44,384 nt of DNA, taken from Paraburkholderia gardini (lineage in GTDB: Bacteria; Pseudomonadota; Gammaproteobacteria; Burkholderiales; Burkholderiaceae). Below the pieces are notes generated by a model. The model saw only the letters and a list, made by a program, of their open reading frames with translations, was not told where the DNA came from and searched no databases. Numbering within the stretch: position 1 is the stretch's first letter; each line of letters begins with the position of its first letter. The position numbers and the translations under genes were made by a program. Where the stretch lies: contig NZ_CAJQYY010000038.1 in assembly GCF_907164575.1 (NCBI RefSeq), positions 1 to 44,384 of the forward strand. The letters run 5' to 3'. Positions 7,751-15,052 of the stretch are shown here, piece after piece.

Positions 7751-8806
7751 ATGCAATCAACCCTTCGACAACCTCGTGTCGCGCCTGGCTGGGTCGTATT
7801 CCTGCTAATCGCGGTGGTCGGCCTCTTCTACGTGAAGTGGTTTCCGTACTACAACCGCGCGTTCGTTGCCGCGAGCCAGCACTCCATCGGCAAGTCGATC
7901 CTGATGGGCACCTCGGCGAGCGCGCCAGACGCGTCGTGGCAAGCCGCGACCGATTACGCGCTCGCTTATGGCAAAGCAATCTGGCAAGCCATGGTGCTCG
8001 GACTGCTGCTCGGCTCGGCGGTGCAGGCGCTGATTCCGCCGCAATGGGTCGCGCGCGCGCTCGGCCGCACCGATTTCACCAGCGTGGTGAAGGGCTGCCT
8101 GATGTCGTTGCCGGGCATGATGTGTACCTGCTGTGCGGCCCCGGTCGTCGCCGGTTTGCGCGCGCGCCAGGCGGCGCCTGGCGCGGCGATCGCGTTCTGG
8201 CTCGGCAACACTGCGCTGAATCCGGCCACGCTGATCTTCATGGGCTTCGTGCTAGGCTGGCAGTGGATGGGCTTGCGGCTCGCGCTCGGCATTGTGATGG
8301 TGTTCGGCCTCGGCTATCTGGCGAACCGCATGGTCACACCGAAAGAAGCCGAAGCATCGCGCGAAGTCCTTTCGCTACTGGTGTCCGCCGACGACCCCGG
8401 CTCCGCTTTCACGCGCTGGGTGAAAATCCTCGGCAGGATGACGCTGCGTCTCGTACCCGAATATATCGTGCTGGTTTTAATTCTCGGCGCGGCGCGTGCG
8501 TGGCTGTTTCCGCACATCGGACCGAACATCGATAACAGCCTCGTGTGGATCATCGCGTTGTCGGTCGCGGGCACGCTGTTCGTGATTCCGACCGCCGGCG
8601 AAGTGCCGATCATCCAGGCAATGCTGTCGTTCGGCATGGCAGCCGGTCCCGCCGGCGCATTGCTGCTGACATTGCCGCTGATCAGCGCCCCGTCGATGGC
8701 CATGCTCGGCCGCTCGTTCCCGAGGCGCGTACTGACGGTGGTGGCGCTGGCGGTGGTGGTATGCGGCGTGGTCAGCGGCTTGCTGGCCATCGCTTTGGGC
8801 TTCTGA
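7751..8806 (+). CDS. Permease, ArsP/DUF318-like, linked to selenium genes
   Basis: A polytopic membrane protein of 351 residues with eight or more hydrophobic helices in two halves. The first half carries a loop-helix KGCLMSLPGMMCTCCAAP with Cys116, Cys125, Cys127 and Cys128, and then NTALNPAT. The second has PTAGEVPIIQAML in the matching place. This pseudo-repeat is typical of the predicted permease family (PF03773) that includes ArsP, the exporter of trivalent organoarsenicals. It starts 24 bp after mnmH in the same direction, so it is probably in the selD-mnmH operon. Metalloid-binding thiols plus this context suggest it moves a selenium compound, but that is inference; arsenical export is the alternative. 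The gap 8807-9068 contains repeated TACCGG motifs described separately. Confidence 0.8.
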   Translation: MQSTLRQPRVAPGWVVFLLIAVVGLFYVKWFPYYNRAFVAASQHSIGKSILMGTSASAPDASWQAATDYALAYGKAIWQAMVLGLLLGSAVQALIPPQWVARALGRTDFTSVVKGCLMSLPGMMCTCCAAPVVAGLRARQAAPGAAIAFWLGNTALNPATLIFMGFVLGWQWMGLRLALGIVMVFGLGYLANRMVTPKEAEASREVLSLLVSADDPGSAFTRWVKILGRMTLRLVPEYIVLVLILGAARAWLFPHIGPNIDNSLVWIIALSVAGTLFVIPTAGEVPIIQAMLSFGMAAGPAGALLLTLPLISAPSMAMLGRSFPRRVLTVVALAVVVCGVVSGLLAIALGF

Positions 8807-8979
8807 ATCCAGGCTACCGAGTTTGAAACGTATCGCTGCATTCGTTCTGACTGTTACTAGTGGCGTCAAATTCGTCTAAAACGGACGGTTTGAAATTCAA
8901 GATGAAGTGATCGCGCGATGGTGGGATCAAGGTTCAAGCTGGTTCCGCGCGGCTGGCCTCAGTGACTAATCCGCCAGCC

Positions 8980-9021
8980 GTACCGGGCAGCATCTCTCAA
9001 TTTGTACCGGTACTGTACCGG
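8980..9021. promoter_or_regulatory. Direct repeats upstream of lysE, candidate MocR operator
   Basis: TGTACCGG occurs at 9003-9010 and again at 9014-9021, exactly 11 bp apart, so on the same helix face. A third GTACCGG lies at 8980-8986. They end 47 bp before the LysE start. Closely spaced direct repeats are typical targets of MocR-type (GntR/aminotransferase) regulators, and such a gene lies just beyond LysE. Which regulator binds here is inference. Confidence 0.45.
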
Positions 9022-9068
9022 ACTCCTTCGATAGACTGCATCATCCGTCACCGAATCTGGAGCCCGTC

Positions 9069-9692
9069 ATGTCACTCGACTCCCCGCTGACACTCGGCGC
9101 CCTGCCCGCCGGCATCCTGTTCGCGCTCGTCACCAGCATCACGCCGGGTCCGAACAACACGATGCTGCTGGCGTCCGGCGTCAACTTCGGCTTTCGCCGC
9201 ACGATGCCGCACATACTCGGAATCTCCGCCGGCGTCGCGCTGCTGATGCTTTCCGTCGGCTTCGGCCTTGGCGAAGCGTTTCGCCGTTTTCCGATGCTCT
9301 ACACCACGCTCGAAGTCGCAAGCGTCGTGTACCTGCTGTATCTCGCCTGGAAAATCGGCACGTCGGGTGAAATCCAGACCCGCAAGGGCGAGCGCCGGCC
9401 GATGCGCTTTCATGAAGCCATCGCGTTCCAGTGGATCAATCCCAAGGCGTGGATGATGGTGCTGACGGCCGCAACCACGATTCATCTGAGTGCCGATTTC
9501 GGCTTCAACTCACTGATGATGGCAGTGTTGTTCTACGTAACCGGATTGCCCTGCATCTGCCTGTGGGCCGCATTCGGCACGAGCCTGCGGCGCCTTCTGT
9601 CGAATCCGCGCTGGCTGCGCGCGTTCAACATCGTGATGGCCTCGCTGCTGGTGCTGTCGATGTACCCGGTCGCGCTGCATCTGCTTGCCTGA
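9069..9692 (+). CDS. LysE family translocator (amino-acid exporter)
   Basis: 207 residues, the standard size of the LysE/RhtB family of six-helix inner-membrane exporters of amino acids and derivatives. The hallmark N-terminal helix is present (LVTSITPGPNNTMLLASGVN), as is the central FQWINPKAWMM segment. Start ATG at 9069. It ends 5 bp from the end of a convergent MocR regulator; LysE and MocR genes are often partners. The substrate is unknown. Repeats at 8980-9021 probably control it. Confidence 0.92.
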   Translation: MSLDSPLTLGALPAGILFALVTSITPGPNNTMLLASGVNFGFRRTMPHILGISAGVALLMLSVGFGLGEAFRRFPMLYTTLEVASVVYLLYLAWKIGTSGEIQTRKGERRPMRFHEAIAFQWINPKAWMMVLTAATTIHLSADFGFNSLMMAVLFYVTGLPCICLWAAFGTSLRRLLSNPRWLRAFNIVMASLLVLSMYPVALHLLA

Positions 9693-9697
9693 AGCCG

Positions 9698-11104
9698 CTA
9701 CCGGATACCGGCGATAAACCGCCACAACGCGTCGTCGGTTGAATAGGGTACGTTGAAGCGGAACCACGCGGTGGGAGCGTCGTCGGGGCGGAAATACGAA
9801 CCCGGCGCGAGCCAGATGCCGTCGCGCAGCGCGGCCGTCGCGATTTCGGCGGCACGCTCCGGCTCGACCGGCAGTCTGGCCCACAGGAAAAGACCCGCGC
9901 GTGGCCGGTGAAACAGTTCGAGGCCAGCCGCATCGATGCGTTCCTCGACCTGCACGTGCGCCGCTTTCAACTGTTCGTTGACCGTCTCGACGTGCCGCGC
10001 GTGACGCCCTTCGAGCAACACCTTGTCGACGATCCGCTCGATCGGTTCCGACGACGTCAAACCCACCGCCATCTTCGTGCGCGCCAGTTCGCGCAGCACG
10101 TCGCGCTCCGCGACGACATAACCGCAGCGCAGCCCCGGCGTGACCGTCTTCGAAAAACCGCTCACGTACAGCACGCGATGCAGTCCTTCCATCGCGGCGA
10201 GCAGCGGCGCGCTGGCCGGTGCAAGTTCGCGGCTGACGTCGTCCTCGATCACCCACATGCGCTGCCGTTCGGCAATCTGCAACAGCCGGAACGCCGACGC
10301 CATGCCAAGCGTGGTGCCGGTCGGATTCTGCAGCGTCGTGTTCACGAACATCGCTTTCGGCCGATGTGCTGCGACGAGCCCTTCGAGCGCGTCGGCATCG
10401 AGCCCGGCCGGCGTGCGCGGCACGCCCTGCACGTTGAGCCCGGCCAGCTTGAGGATCTGCAGCAGGTTGCAGTAGCCGGGATCTTCGACCAGCACGGTAT
10501 CGCCCGGACGCAACAGGGTGCGCACGATCAGGTCGAGCGCCTGTGTGGCGCCCTGCGTGAGCAGCACGTTCGACACATCGACGGGCAGGCCGTGCCGGTC
10601 GAGCTGTTCAGCGATGCGCTCGCGTAACGGCGCGAACCCGTAGGGATGGCCGTAATCGGCGAGACGCCCGGGCGGCACGCGGCTCGTTGCGCGCAGCGCG
10701 TGCTGCAGCCCGGAGCCGTTGACCCACTCGTTCGGCAGCCAGCCGCACCCGGCCTTGATCGGCACCGAATGATCCGCGTACACGTCCGAGAGCAGCCACG
10801 TCGCGGTCAGGCTGGGTGGCTGCCAGTCGCTCGCGCTCACCCGCGCGGGGGGCGCGTCGAGCGTCGCGACCCGGTAGCCGGAACCGCGCCGCGCCACCAC
10901 GAGGCCCATCGAAACAAGACGGTTGTAGGCCTCCGTGACGGTGAACGTGCTGAGACGCTGCGTCTGCGCCAGCTGCCGCACCGAGGGCAGCAGCGCGCCG
11001 GCGCGCAGCGACTGCGATTCGATCGCCGCCGCAAAGCCCTGTACGACCTGCTCGACCAGCGTCGATGTACTACGGCGGTCGCGTTCCAGTTGAAGTTCGA
11101 TCAT
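9698..11104 (-). CDS. MocR-type GntR/aminotransferase regulator
   Basis: About 468 residues: an N-terminal GntR winged helix (GALLPSVRQLAQTQRLSTFT, then VTEAYNRL) and a short linker, followed by a fold-type I aminotransferase-like domain. The PLP lysine is Lys319 in VSGFSKTVTPGLRCGY, with NPTGTT and IEDDVSRE before it. Such proteins sense PLP or an amino-PLP adduct and are not transaminases in practice. ATG at 11104 (MIELQLERD) is preferred to the longer frame from 11149 because MocR proteins start just before the GntR helix; neither start has a good ribosome-binding site. It is divergent from an omega-aminotransferase gene and convergent with LysE, so both are possible targets. Confidence 0.9.
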   Translation of the reverse strand: MIELQLERDRRSTSTLVEQVVQGFAAAIESQSLRAGALLPSVRQLAQTQRLSTFTVTEAYNRLVSMGLVVARRGSGYRVATLDAPPARVSASDWQPPSLTATWLLSDVYADHSVPIKAGCGWLPNEWVNGSGLQHALRATSRVPPGRLADYGHPYGFAPLRERIAEQLDRHGLPVDVSNVLLTQGATQALDLIVRTLLRPGDTVLVEDPGYCNLLQILKLAGLNVQGVPRTPAGLDADALEGLVAAHRPKAMFVNTTLQNPTGTTLGMASAFRLLQIAERQRMWVIEDDVSRELAPASAPLLAAMEGLHRVLYVSGFSKTVTPGLRCGYVVAERDVLRELARTKMAVGLTSSEPIERIVDKVLLEGRHARHVETVNEQLKAAHVQVEERIDAAGLELFHRPRAGLFLWARLPVEPERAAEIATAALRDGIWLAPGSYFRPDDAPTAWFRFNVPYSTDDALWRFIAGIR

Positions 11105-11153
11105 GGCGAAGAAGGGGCAACGAGCGATAAAGGACCACGCATGCACCACTACA

Positions 11154-11235
11154 GTCGAAGCGGATTAACCAGCACAGTTGCCAATGCAGATGAGCCAACT
11201 GTCTATGCCGCCATTAGACCGCGAGCGCTACAGTT
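11154..11235. promoter_or_regulatory. Repeated ACAGT motifs between the MocR gene and the aminotransferase gene
   Basis: In the divergent spacer ACAGTTG (11174-11180) and CAACTGT (11196-11202) form an inverted repeat. The CTACAGT motif appears just upstream (near 11153) and again near 11230, about 25 bp before the aminotransferase start. Repeats of one short core in a spacer beside a MocR gene suggest its operator; no footprint is implied. Confidence 0.35.
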
Positions 11236-11262
11236 TCGCTACCACTTCGAGGAGAAAAACCC

Positions 11263-12591
11263 ATGACTTCGCGCCCCGTCATCGACGATCTGTCGTCTTT
11301 CTGGATGCCCTTTACCGCCAATCGCCAGTTCAAGGCCGCGCCGCGCCTGCTGGAATCGGCCAAGGGGATGTACTACCGCACGACGGACGGTCGCGAGGTG
11401 CTGGACGGCTGCGCGGGCCTCTGGTGCGTGAACGCAGGCCACGGCCGCGACGAGATCGTCGCCGCGATCACGAAGCAGCTCTCCACGCTCGACTTCGCGC
11501 CGACGTTCCAGATGGGCCATCCGCTCGCCTTCGAAGCGGCATCGAAAGTGGCCGAACTGATGCCGGAAGGACTCGATCGCATTTTCTTCACGAACTCGGG
11601 TTCGGAATCCGTCGATACCGCGCTGAAAATCGCGCTCGCGTATCACCGCGCGCGCGGCGAAGGCCAGCGCACGCGCCTGATCGGTCGCGAACGCGGCTAT
11701 CACGGCGTGGGCTTCGGCGGCATCTCGGTGGGCGGCATTTCGCCGAACCGCAAGACGTTTTCGGGCGCGCTGCTGCCCGCGGTCGATCATCTGCCGCACA
11801 CGCACAGCCTCGAACACAACGCGTTTTCGAAGGGACAACCGGCGTGGGGCGCACATCTGGCCGACGAACTGGAACGTATCGTCACGCTGCATGACGCCTC
11901 GACGATCGCCGCCGTCATCGTCGAGCCGGTCGCGGGTTCGACCGGCGTGCTGATTCCGCCGCAAGGTTATCTGCAGAAACTGCGCGACATCTGCACGAAG
12001 CACGGCATCCTGTTGATCTTCGACGAAGTGATCACCGGTTTCGGCCGCCTCGGCAAGGCCACCGCAAGCGAATACTTTGGCGTCACGCCCGATCTGCTGA
12101 CGATGGCGAAGGCGATCAACAACGCAGCGATCCCGATGGGCGCTGTCGCGGCAAGCCGCACGGTTCACGACACGATCGTGAACAGCGGCGCGCCCGGCGC
12201 GATCGAACTCGCGCACGGCTACACGTATTCGGCGCACCCGGCCGCCACCGCCGCGGCAGTCGCGACGCTCGACCTGTATCGCCGCGAGGACCTGTTCGCG
12301 CGCGCCGCATCGATGGCGCCGAAGTTCGAAAGCGCCGTCCATGCGCTGCGCGATGCGAAGCACGTGAAGGACATCCGCAATCTCGGCATGATCGCTGGCA
12401 TCGAACTCGACACGCGCGACGGCGCGCCGGGCGCGCGTGCCTATGAAGCGTTCGTCAAATGCTTCGAAGCGGGCGTGCTGATCCGCTTCACGGGCGATAT
12501 CCTCGCATTCTCGCCGCCGCTCATCATCGAGGAAGCGCAGATCGACCGCATTTTCAGCACCGTTCGCGAGGTGCTGGCGACGGTTCAGTAA
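11263..12591 (+). CDS. Omega-amino acid:pyruvate aminotransferase (class III)
   Basis: A 442-residue PLP enzyme of the beta-alanine/omega-amino acid:pyruvate transaminase group. It moves the amino group of beta-alanine or related terminal amines to pyruvate, giving a semialdehyde and alanine. Family landmarks: SSFWMPFTANRQFK at the start, CAGLWCVNAGHG, NSGSESVDTALK (phosphate cup), GYHGVGFGG, IFDEVITGFGR (Asp that holds the pyridine N) and the Schiff-base Lys283 in TMAKAINNAAIPMG. Arg/Trp positions match beta-alanine:pyruvate enzymes. GGAG lies 7 bases before the start. The methylmalonate-semialdehyde dehydrogenase often paired with this gene is absent. A divergent MocR gene probably regulates it. 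Confidence 0.92.
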   Translation: MTSRPVIDDLSSFWMPFTANRQFKAAPRLLESAKGMYYRTTDGREVLDGCAGLWCVNAGHGRDEIVAAITKQLSTLDFAPTFQMGHPLAFEAASKVAELMPEGLDRIFFTNSGSESVDTALKIALAYHRARGEGQRTRLIGRERGYHGVGFGGISVGGISPNRKTFSGALLPAVDHLPHTHSLEHNAFSKGQPAWGAHLADELERIVTLHDASTIAAVIVEPVAGSTGVLIPPQGYLQKLRDICTKHGILLIFDEVITGFGRLGKATASEYFGVTPDLLTMAKAINNAAIPMGAVAASRTVHDTIVNSGAPGAIELAHGYTYSAHPAATAAAVATLDLYRREDLFARAASMAPKFESAVHALRDAKHVKDIRNLGMIAGIELDTRDGAPGARAYEAFVKCFEAGVLIRFTGDILAFSPPLIIEEAQIDRIFSTVREVLATVQ

Positions 12592-12636
12592 CGCGTGACG
12601 TGTAGCGTATAACGCGCCGCGAGGCGCGCTACACGG

Positions 12637-13161
12637 CTAGTGATGCGCGCGAGCGGCCCGGGTATGGGCCGCTTTTTTTGCGGCTGCTGAACGGCCGCTC
12701 GCGCCTTTGGTCTGCGCGGCTTTCTTCGCCGCCGCGGAGCGGCTCGCTGCCGGACGATGGCTGGCCGCCGACTTCGCCTGTTTCGACAAGGCCTTCTTCG
12801 ATGCGCCCTCGCCGCTCTCGCGCCTGAGCGCCGTGGTCGTGGCGCGTGAACGTGTCGATTTCGATTCCTTGCCGGCCGGTTTCGCGGCCGTTGGCCGGCG
12901 CTTGCCGGCGGCGCTGTCCTGAGCCGCCTTTTTGCGGGTTGCCTCAGTGGTCGCGCCCTTCTTTGGCGCCTTGAGCGCCACGCCCGCACGGCGCGCTTTC
13001 GACAAACCGATCGCGATGGCCTGCTTCGCCGATCTGACACCGTGTTTGCCTTCCCGCACGCGATCGACTTCTTCCTTCACGAATTCGCCGGCCTGCGTGC
13101 TCGCCGATTTTCCCGCGCGTTTGTCCGCTTGAGCGCGCGCGACAGTTTTTCTTTCTGGCAT
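12637..13161 (-). CDS. Basic DUF6496-type protein with histone H1-like tail
   Basis: 174 residues. The first 65 form a conserved-looking block (MPERKTVARAQADKRAGKSA, then EEVDRVREGKHGVRSAKQAI, then GLSKARRAGV) of the DUF6496 type, seen in many Burkholderiaceae. The remainder is low-complexity Ala/Lys/Arg/Ser with repeated SAAAKKAA and AAAKKAAHTRAA, like bacterial histone H1-like DNA-binding tails. Overall charge is strongly positive, so a nucleoid role is plausible but not shown. It is convergent with the aminotransferase gene and divergent from the small gene at 13407. The Ala/Lys repeats are prone to length change. Confidence 0.8.
   Translation of the reverse strand: MPERKTVARAQADKRAGKSASTQAGEFVKEEVDRVREGKHGVRSAKQAIAIGLSKARRAGVALKAPKKGATTEATRKKAAQDSAAGKRRPTAAKPAGKESKSTRSRATTTALRRESGEGASKKALSKQAKSAASHRPAASRSAAAKKAAQTKGASGRSAAAKKAAHTRAARAHH
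12653..12679 (+). terminator. Intrinsic terminator of the aminotransferase gene, inside the next gene's coding end
   Basis: GCGGCCC (12653-12659) and GGGCCGC (12666-12672) form a perfect 7-bp stem with a 6-base loop and seven T directly after. It is 60 bp past the aminotransferase stop. It lies within the last codons of the convergent basic-protein gene, whose Lys-Lys codons supply the T tract. A second inverted repeat, GTGTAGCG/CGCTACAC (12600-12607/12627-12634), sits between the two genes. Confidence 0.75.
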
Positions 13162-13406
13162 GACAGTTCCCCCAGGTAACGGTTGCCTCTGCGGGGAAGC
13201 AACGCGTGTGCCCGTGACCGCGACGGGTCCTGATCCCGCGACCGGCGTGACGCGGCATGAGCTTGCGGGATACCCGGCGGCGCACGCCGGCTCAACAAAG
13301 AATGCACTGACCTGTCGCAGCGCCTATTGTTAAAGGGAAGCTCATGAAAAATGGGGGACACGGGAAGAAAAGGCGCTTCAGACCATCTCTATCGGGAGAC
13401 GCAACC

Positions 13407-13658
13407 ATGAAACCACCGTCTATACGTGCCGGCACGCATATTGAAGGGGTCCACTGGGTCGCCGAATACATCGAAACGGCCCACGAGATCCGCCTGTATC
13501 GCGAGGGCCAGGAAGTGGACGTGCATAACGCGCCGTCCGCGCTGTTTGGCGACGAAGAGAACGCCGGTTCGAAAAACGGCGCCGATCATCGCGCCGCCGA
13601 AGCGGCCGTTCTCGCCTATCTGCGCCACTTCGTCGCCGAGCACGACCACGAGGAATAG
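13407..13658 (+). CDS. Small conserved-looking hypothetical protein
   Basis: 83 residues, mostly hydrophilic and acidic (EYIETAHEIRLYREGQEVDV; DHRAAEAAVLAYLRHFVAEH), with no signal peptide or membrane segment. The frame runs from 13344, but ATG at 13407 has GGGAG 8 bases before it and gives a cleaner protein. I do not recognise the family. It is transcribed away from the DUF6496 gene with about 245 bp between them, room for two promoters, though I cannot place them. Confidence 0.65.
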   Translation: MKPPSIRAGTHIEGVHWVAEYIETAHEIRLYREGQEVDVHNAPSALFGDEENAGSKNGADHRAAEAAVLAYLRHFVAEHDHEE

Positions 13659-13738
13659 AGGAATAACCAGCGGGCATTACGCAGAAGGCGTTCGCTGCCT
13701 CCGCGCAATGCCATGCCGCATGCCGCGCTGACGGTCGC

Positions 13739-14947
13739 CTATTCCGCAGGGCGCAGCTTCTTCACCTCCGCATCGGACGGTTGCACGCTTGCGCCGTCGA
13801 TGTAGCGATACGACGTCATCACGCCCTTGCCGTCCTTTACGCCCGTCACGCCGACATACGCGCCCATCGTCGACTGGTTGTCCTGCGCGCGGAACGTGAT
13901 CGGCCCGAACGGCGTATCGACGCCCAGTCCCTTGAATGCCGCAGCCAGCTTGTCAGGATCGGTTGAGCCTGCTTTTTTCAACCCGTCCGCAATCGACATC
14001 AGCGCCGAATAACCCACCACCGATCCGAGCCGCGGATAGTCGTGATACTTAGCCTGATAGGCATCGACAAACTTCCGGTTTGCCGGCGTATCGATCGAAT
14101 ACCACGGGTAGCCGGTGACGATCCAGCCCGTCGGTGCTTCGGCGCCGAGCGGATCGAGATAGTCAGGCTCCCCGGTCAGGAGCGACACGACACTGCGATC
14201 CTTGAAGAGGCCACGCGTATTGCCTTCGCGAACGAACTTGCCGAGGTCCGCGCCGAACAGCACGTTGAAGATCGCATCGGGCTTCGCATCGGCGAGCGCC
14301 TGCGTCACCGCACCCGCATCGAGGTTGCCAAGCGGCGTGGCCTGTTCGGTCACGAACTCGACATCCGGTTGCGCGGCCTTCATCAGCTTCTTGAACGTGG
14401 CCACGGCCGACTGCCCGTATTCATAGTTCGGATACACCAGCGCCCAGCGCTTCTTCTTCAGCTTCACGGCTTCCGGCACGAGCATCGCGACCTGCATGTA
14501 CGTCGAAGGACGCAGACGGTACGTGTATTTGTTGCCGTCGGCCCAGACGATCTTGTCGGTCAGCGGTTCGGCGGCCAGGAAGAAAATCTTGCGCTGCTTC
14601 GCGAAGTCGGTCAGCGCGAGGCCGGTATTCGACAGGAAACCGCCGAACAACAGTTGCACCTGCTCACGCGCGATCAGTTCCTGTGCGACGCGGATCGTGT
14701 CGCCAGGGTTGCCGTTGTCGTCGCGCGAGACGACCTCGAGCTGTTTGCCGAGCACGCCGCCCGAACCGTTGATCTGGTCGAGCGCGAGATTCCAGCCGTT
14801 CTTGTACGGCCCAAGAAACGCGGGCTGCGCCTTGTAGCTGTTGATTTCGCCGATCTTGATGGTCTGCTGCGCGCTCGCGCCGAGCGCGGCCAGCGAGAGC
14901 GTCAACGAAACCGTCATGCGAGTGATCCATCCTGCGCGCGTGGTCAT
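13739..14947 (-). CDS. Periplasmic binding protein of a Liv-type ABC importer
   Basis: 402 residues with a signal peptide (basic start, hydrophobic TVSLTLSLAALGASA, cleavage after ASA) and a type I periplasmic-binding fold (Peripla_BP_6), as in branched-chain amino acid, urea or aromatic-acid receptors. Landmarks: IKIGEINSYK, LALDQINGSGGVLGKQLEVV, DDNGNPGDTIRVAQELI and LLFGGFLSNTGLAL. Start ATG at 14947 has AGG before it. It is the last gene of the run beginning at 27812, separated from its permease and ATPases by the enamidase and hydroxylase genes. I infer it captures the N-heterocyclic substrate of these enzymes rather than an amino acid. Confidence 0.88.
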   Translation of the reverse strand: MTTRAGWITRMTVSLTLSLAALGASAQQTIKIGEINSYKAQPAFLGPYKNGWNLALDQINGSGGVLGKQLEVVSRDDNGNPGDTIRVAQELIAREQVQLLFGGFLSNTGLALTDFAKQRKIFFLAAEPLTDKIVWADGNKYTYRLRPSTYMQVAMLVPEAVKLKKKRWALVYPNYEYGQSAVATFKKLMKAAQPDVEFVTEQATPLGNLDAGAVTQALADAKPDAIFNVLFGADLGKFVREGNTRGLFKDRSVVSLLTGEPDYLDPLGAEAPTGWIVTGYPWYSIDTPANRKFVDAYQAKYHDYPRLGSVVGYSALMSIADGLKKAGSTDPDKLAAAFKGLGVDTPFGPITFRAQDNQSTMGAYVGVTGVKDGKGVMTSYRYIDGASVQPSDAEVKKLRPAE

Positions 14948-14998
14948 TACCTGTTCTCCGTTATCGAGGAATTGCGTGATGCTGCGAATTCAGGTGTG

Positions 14999-15028
14999 CT
15001 GCTAAAGGCTGCTAAATACTGCTAAAGC
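14999..15028. repeat. Three tandem 10-bp repeats
   Basis: The unit CTGCTAAA plus two bases occurs three times without gaps (14999-15008, 15009-15018, 15019-15028) between the hydroxylase gene and the binding-protein gene. On the minus strand this is TTTAGCAG, some 50 bp before the binding-protein start. It could be a regulator site of one helical turn period or a slippage product. Confidence 0.6.
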
Positions 15029-15052
15029 CGGTTTGCCACATCGGCATCGCGT

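Noticed and set aside
12944..13361. Arg-rich frames antisense or out of frame to the DUF6496 gene
   Set aside because: Typical shadow frames of an Ala/Lys/Arg-rich gene in high-GC DNA.
14999..15028. Possible CRISPR array
   Set aside because: The repeats are 10 bp and adjacent without spacers, so not CRISPR.
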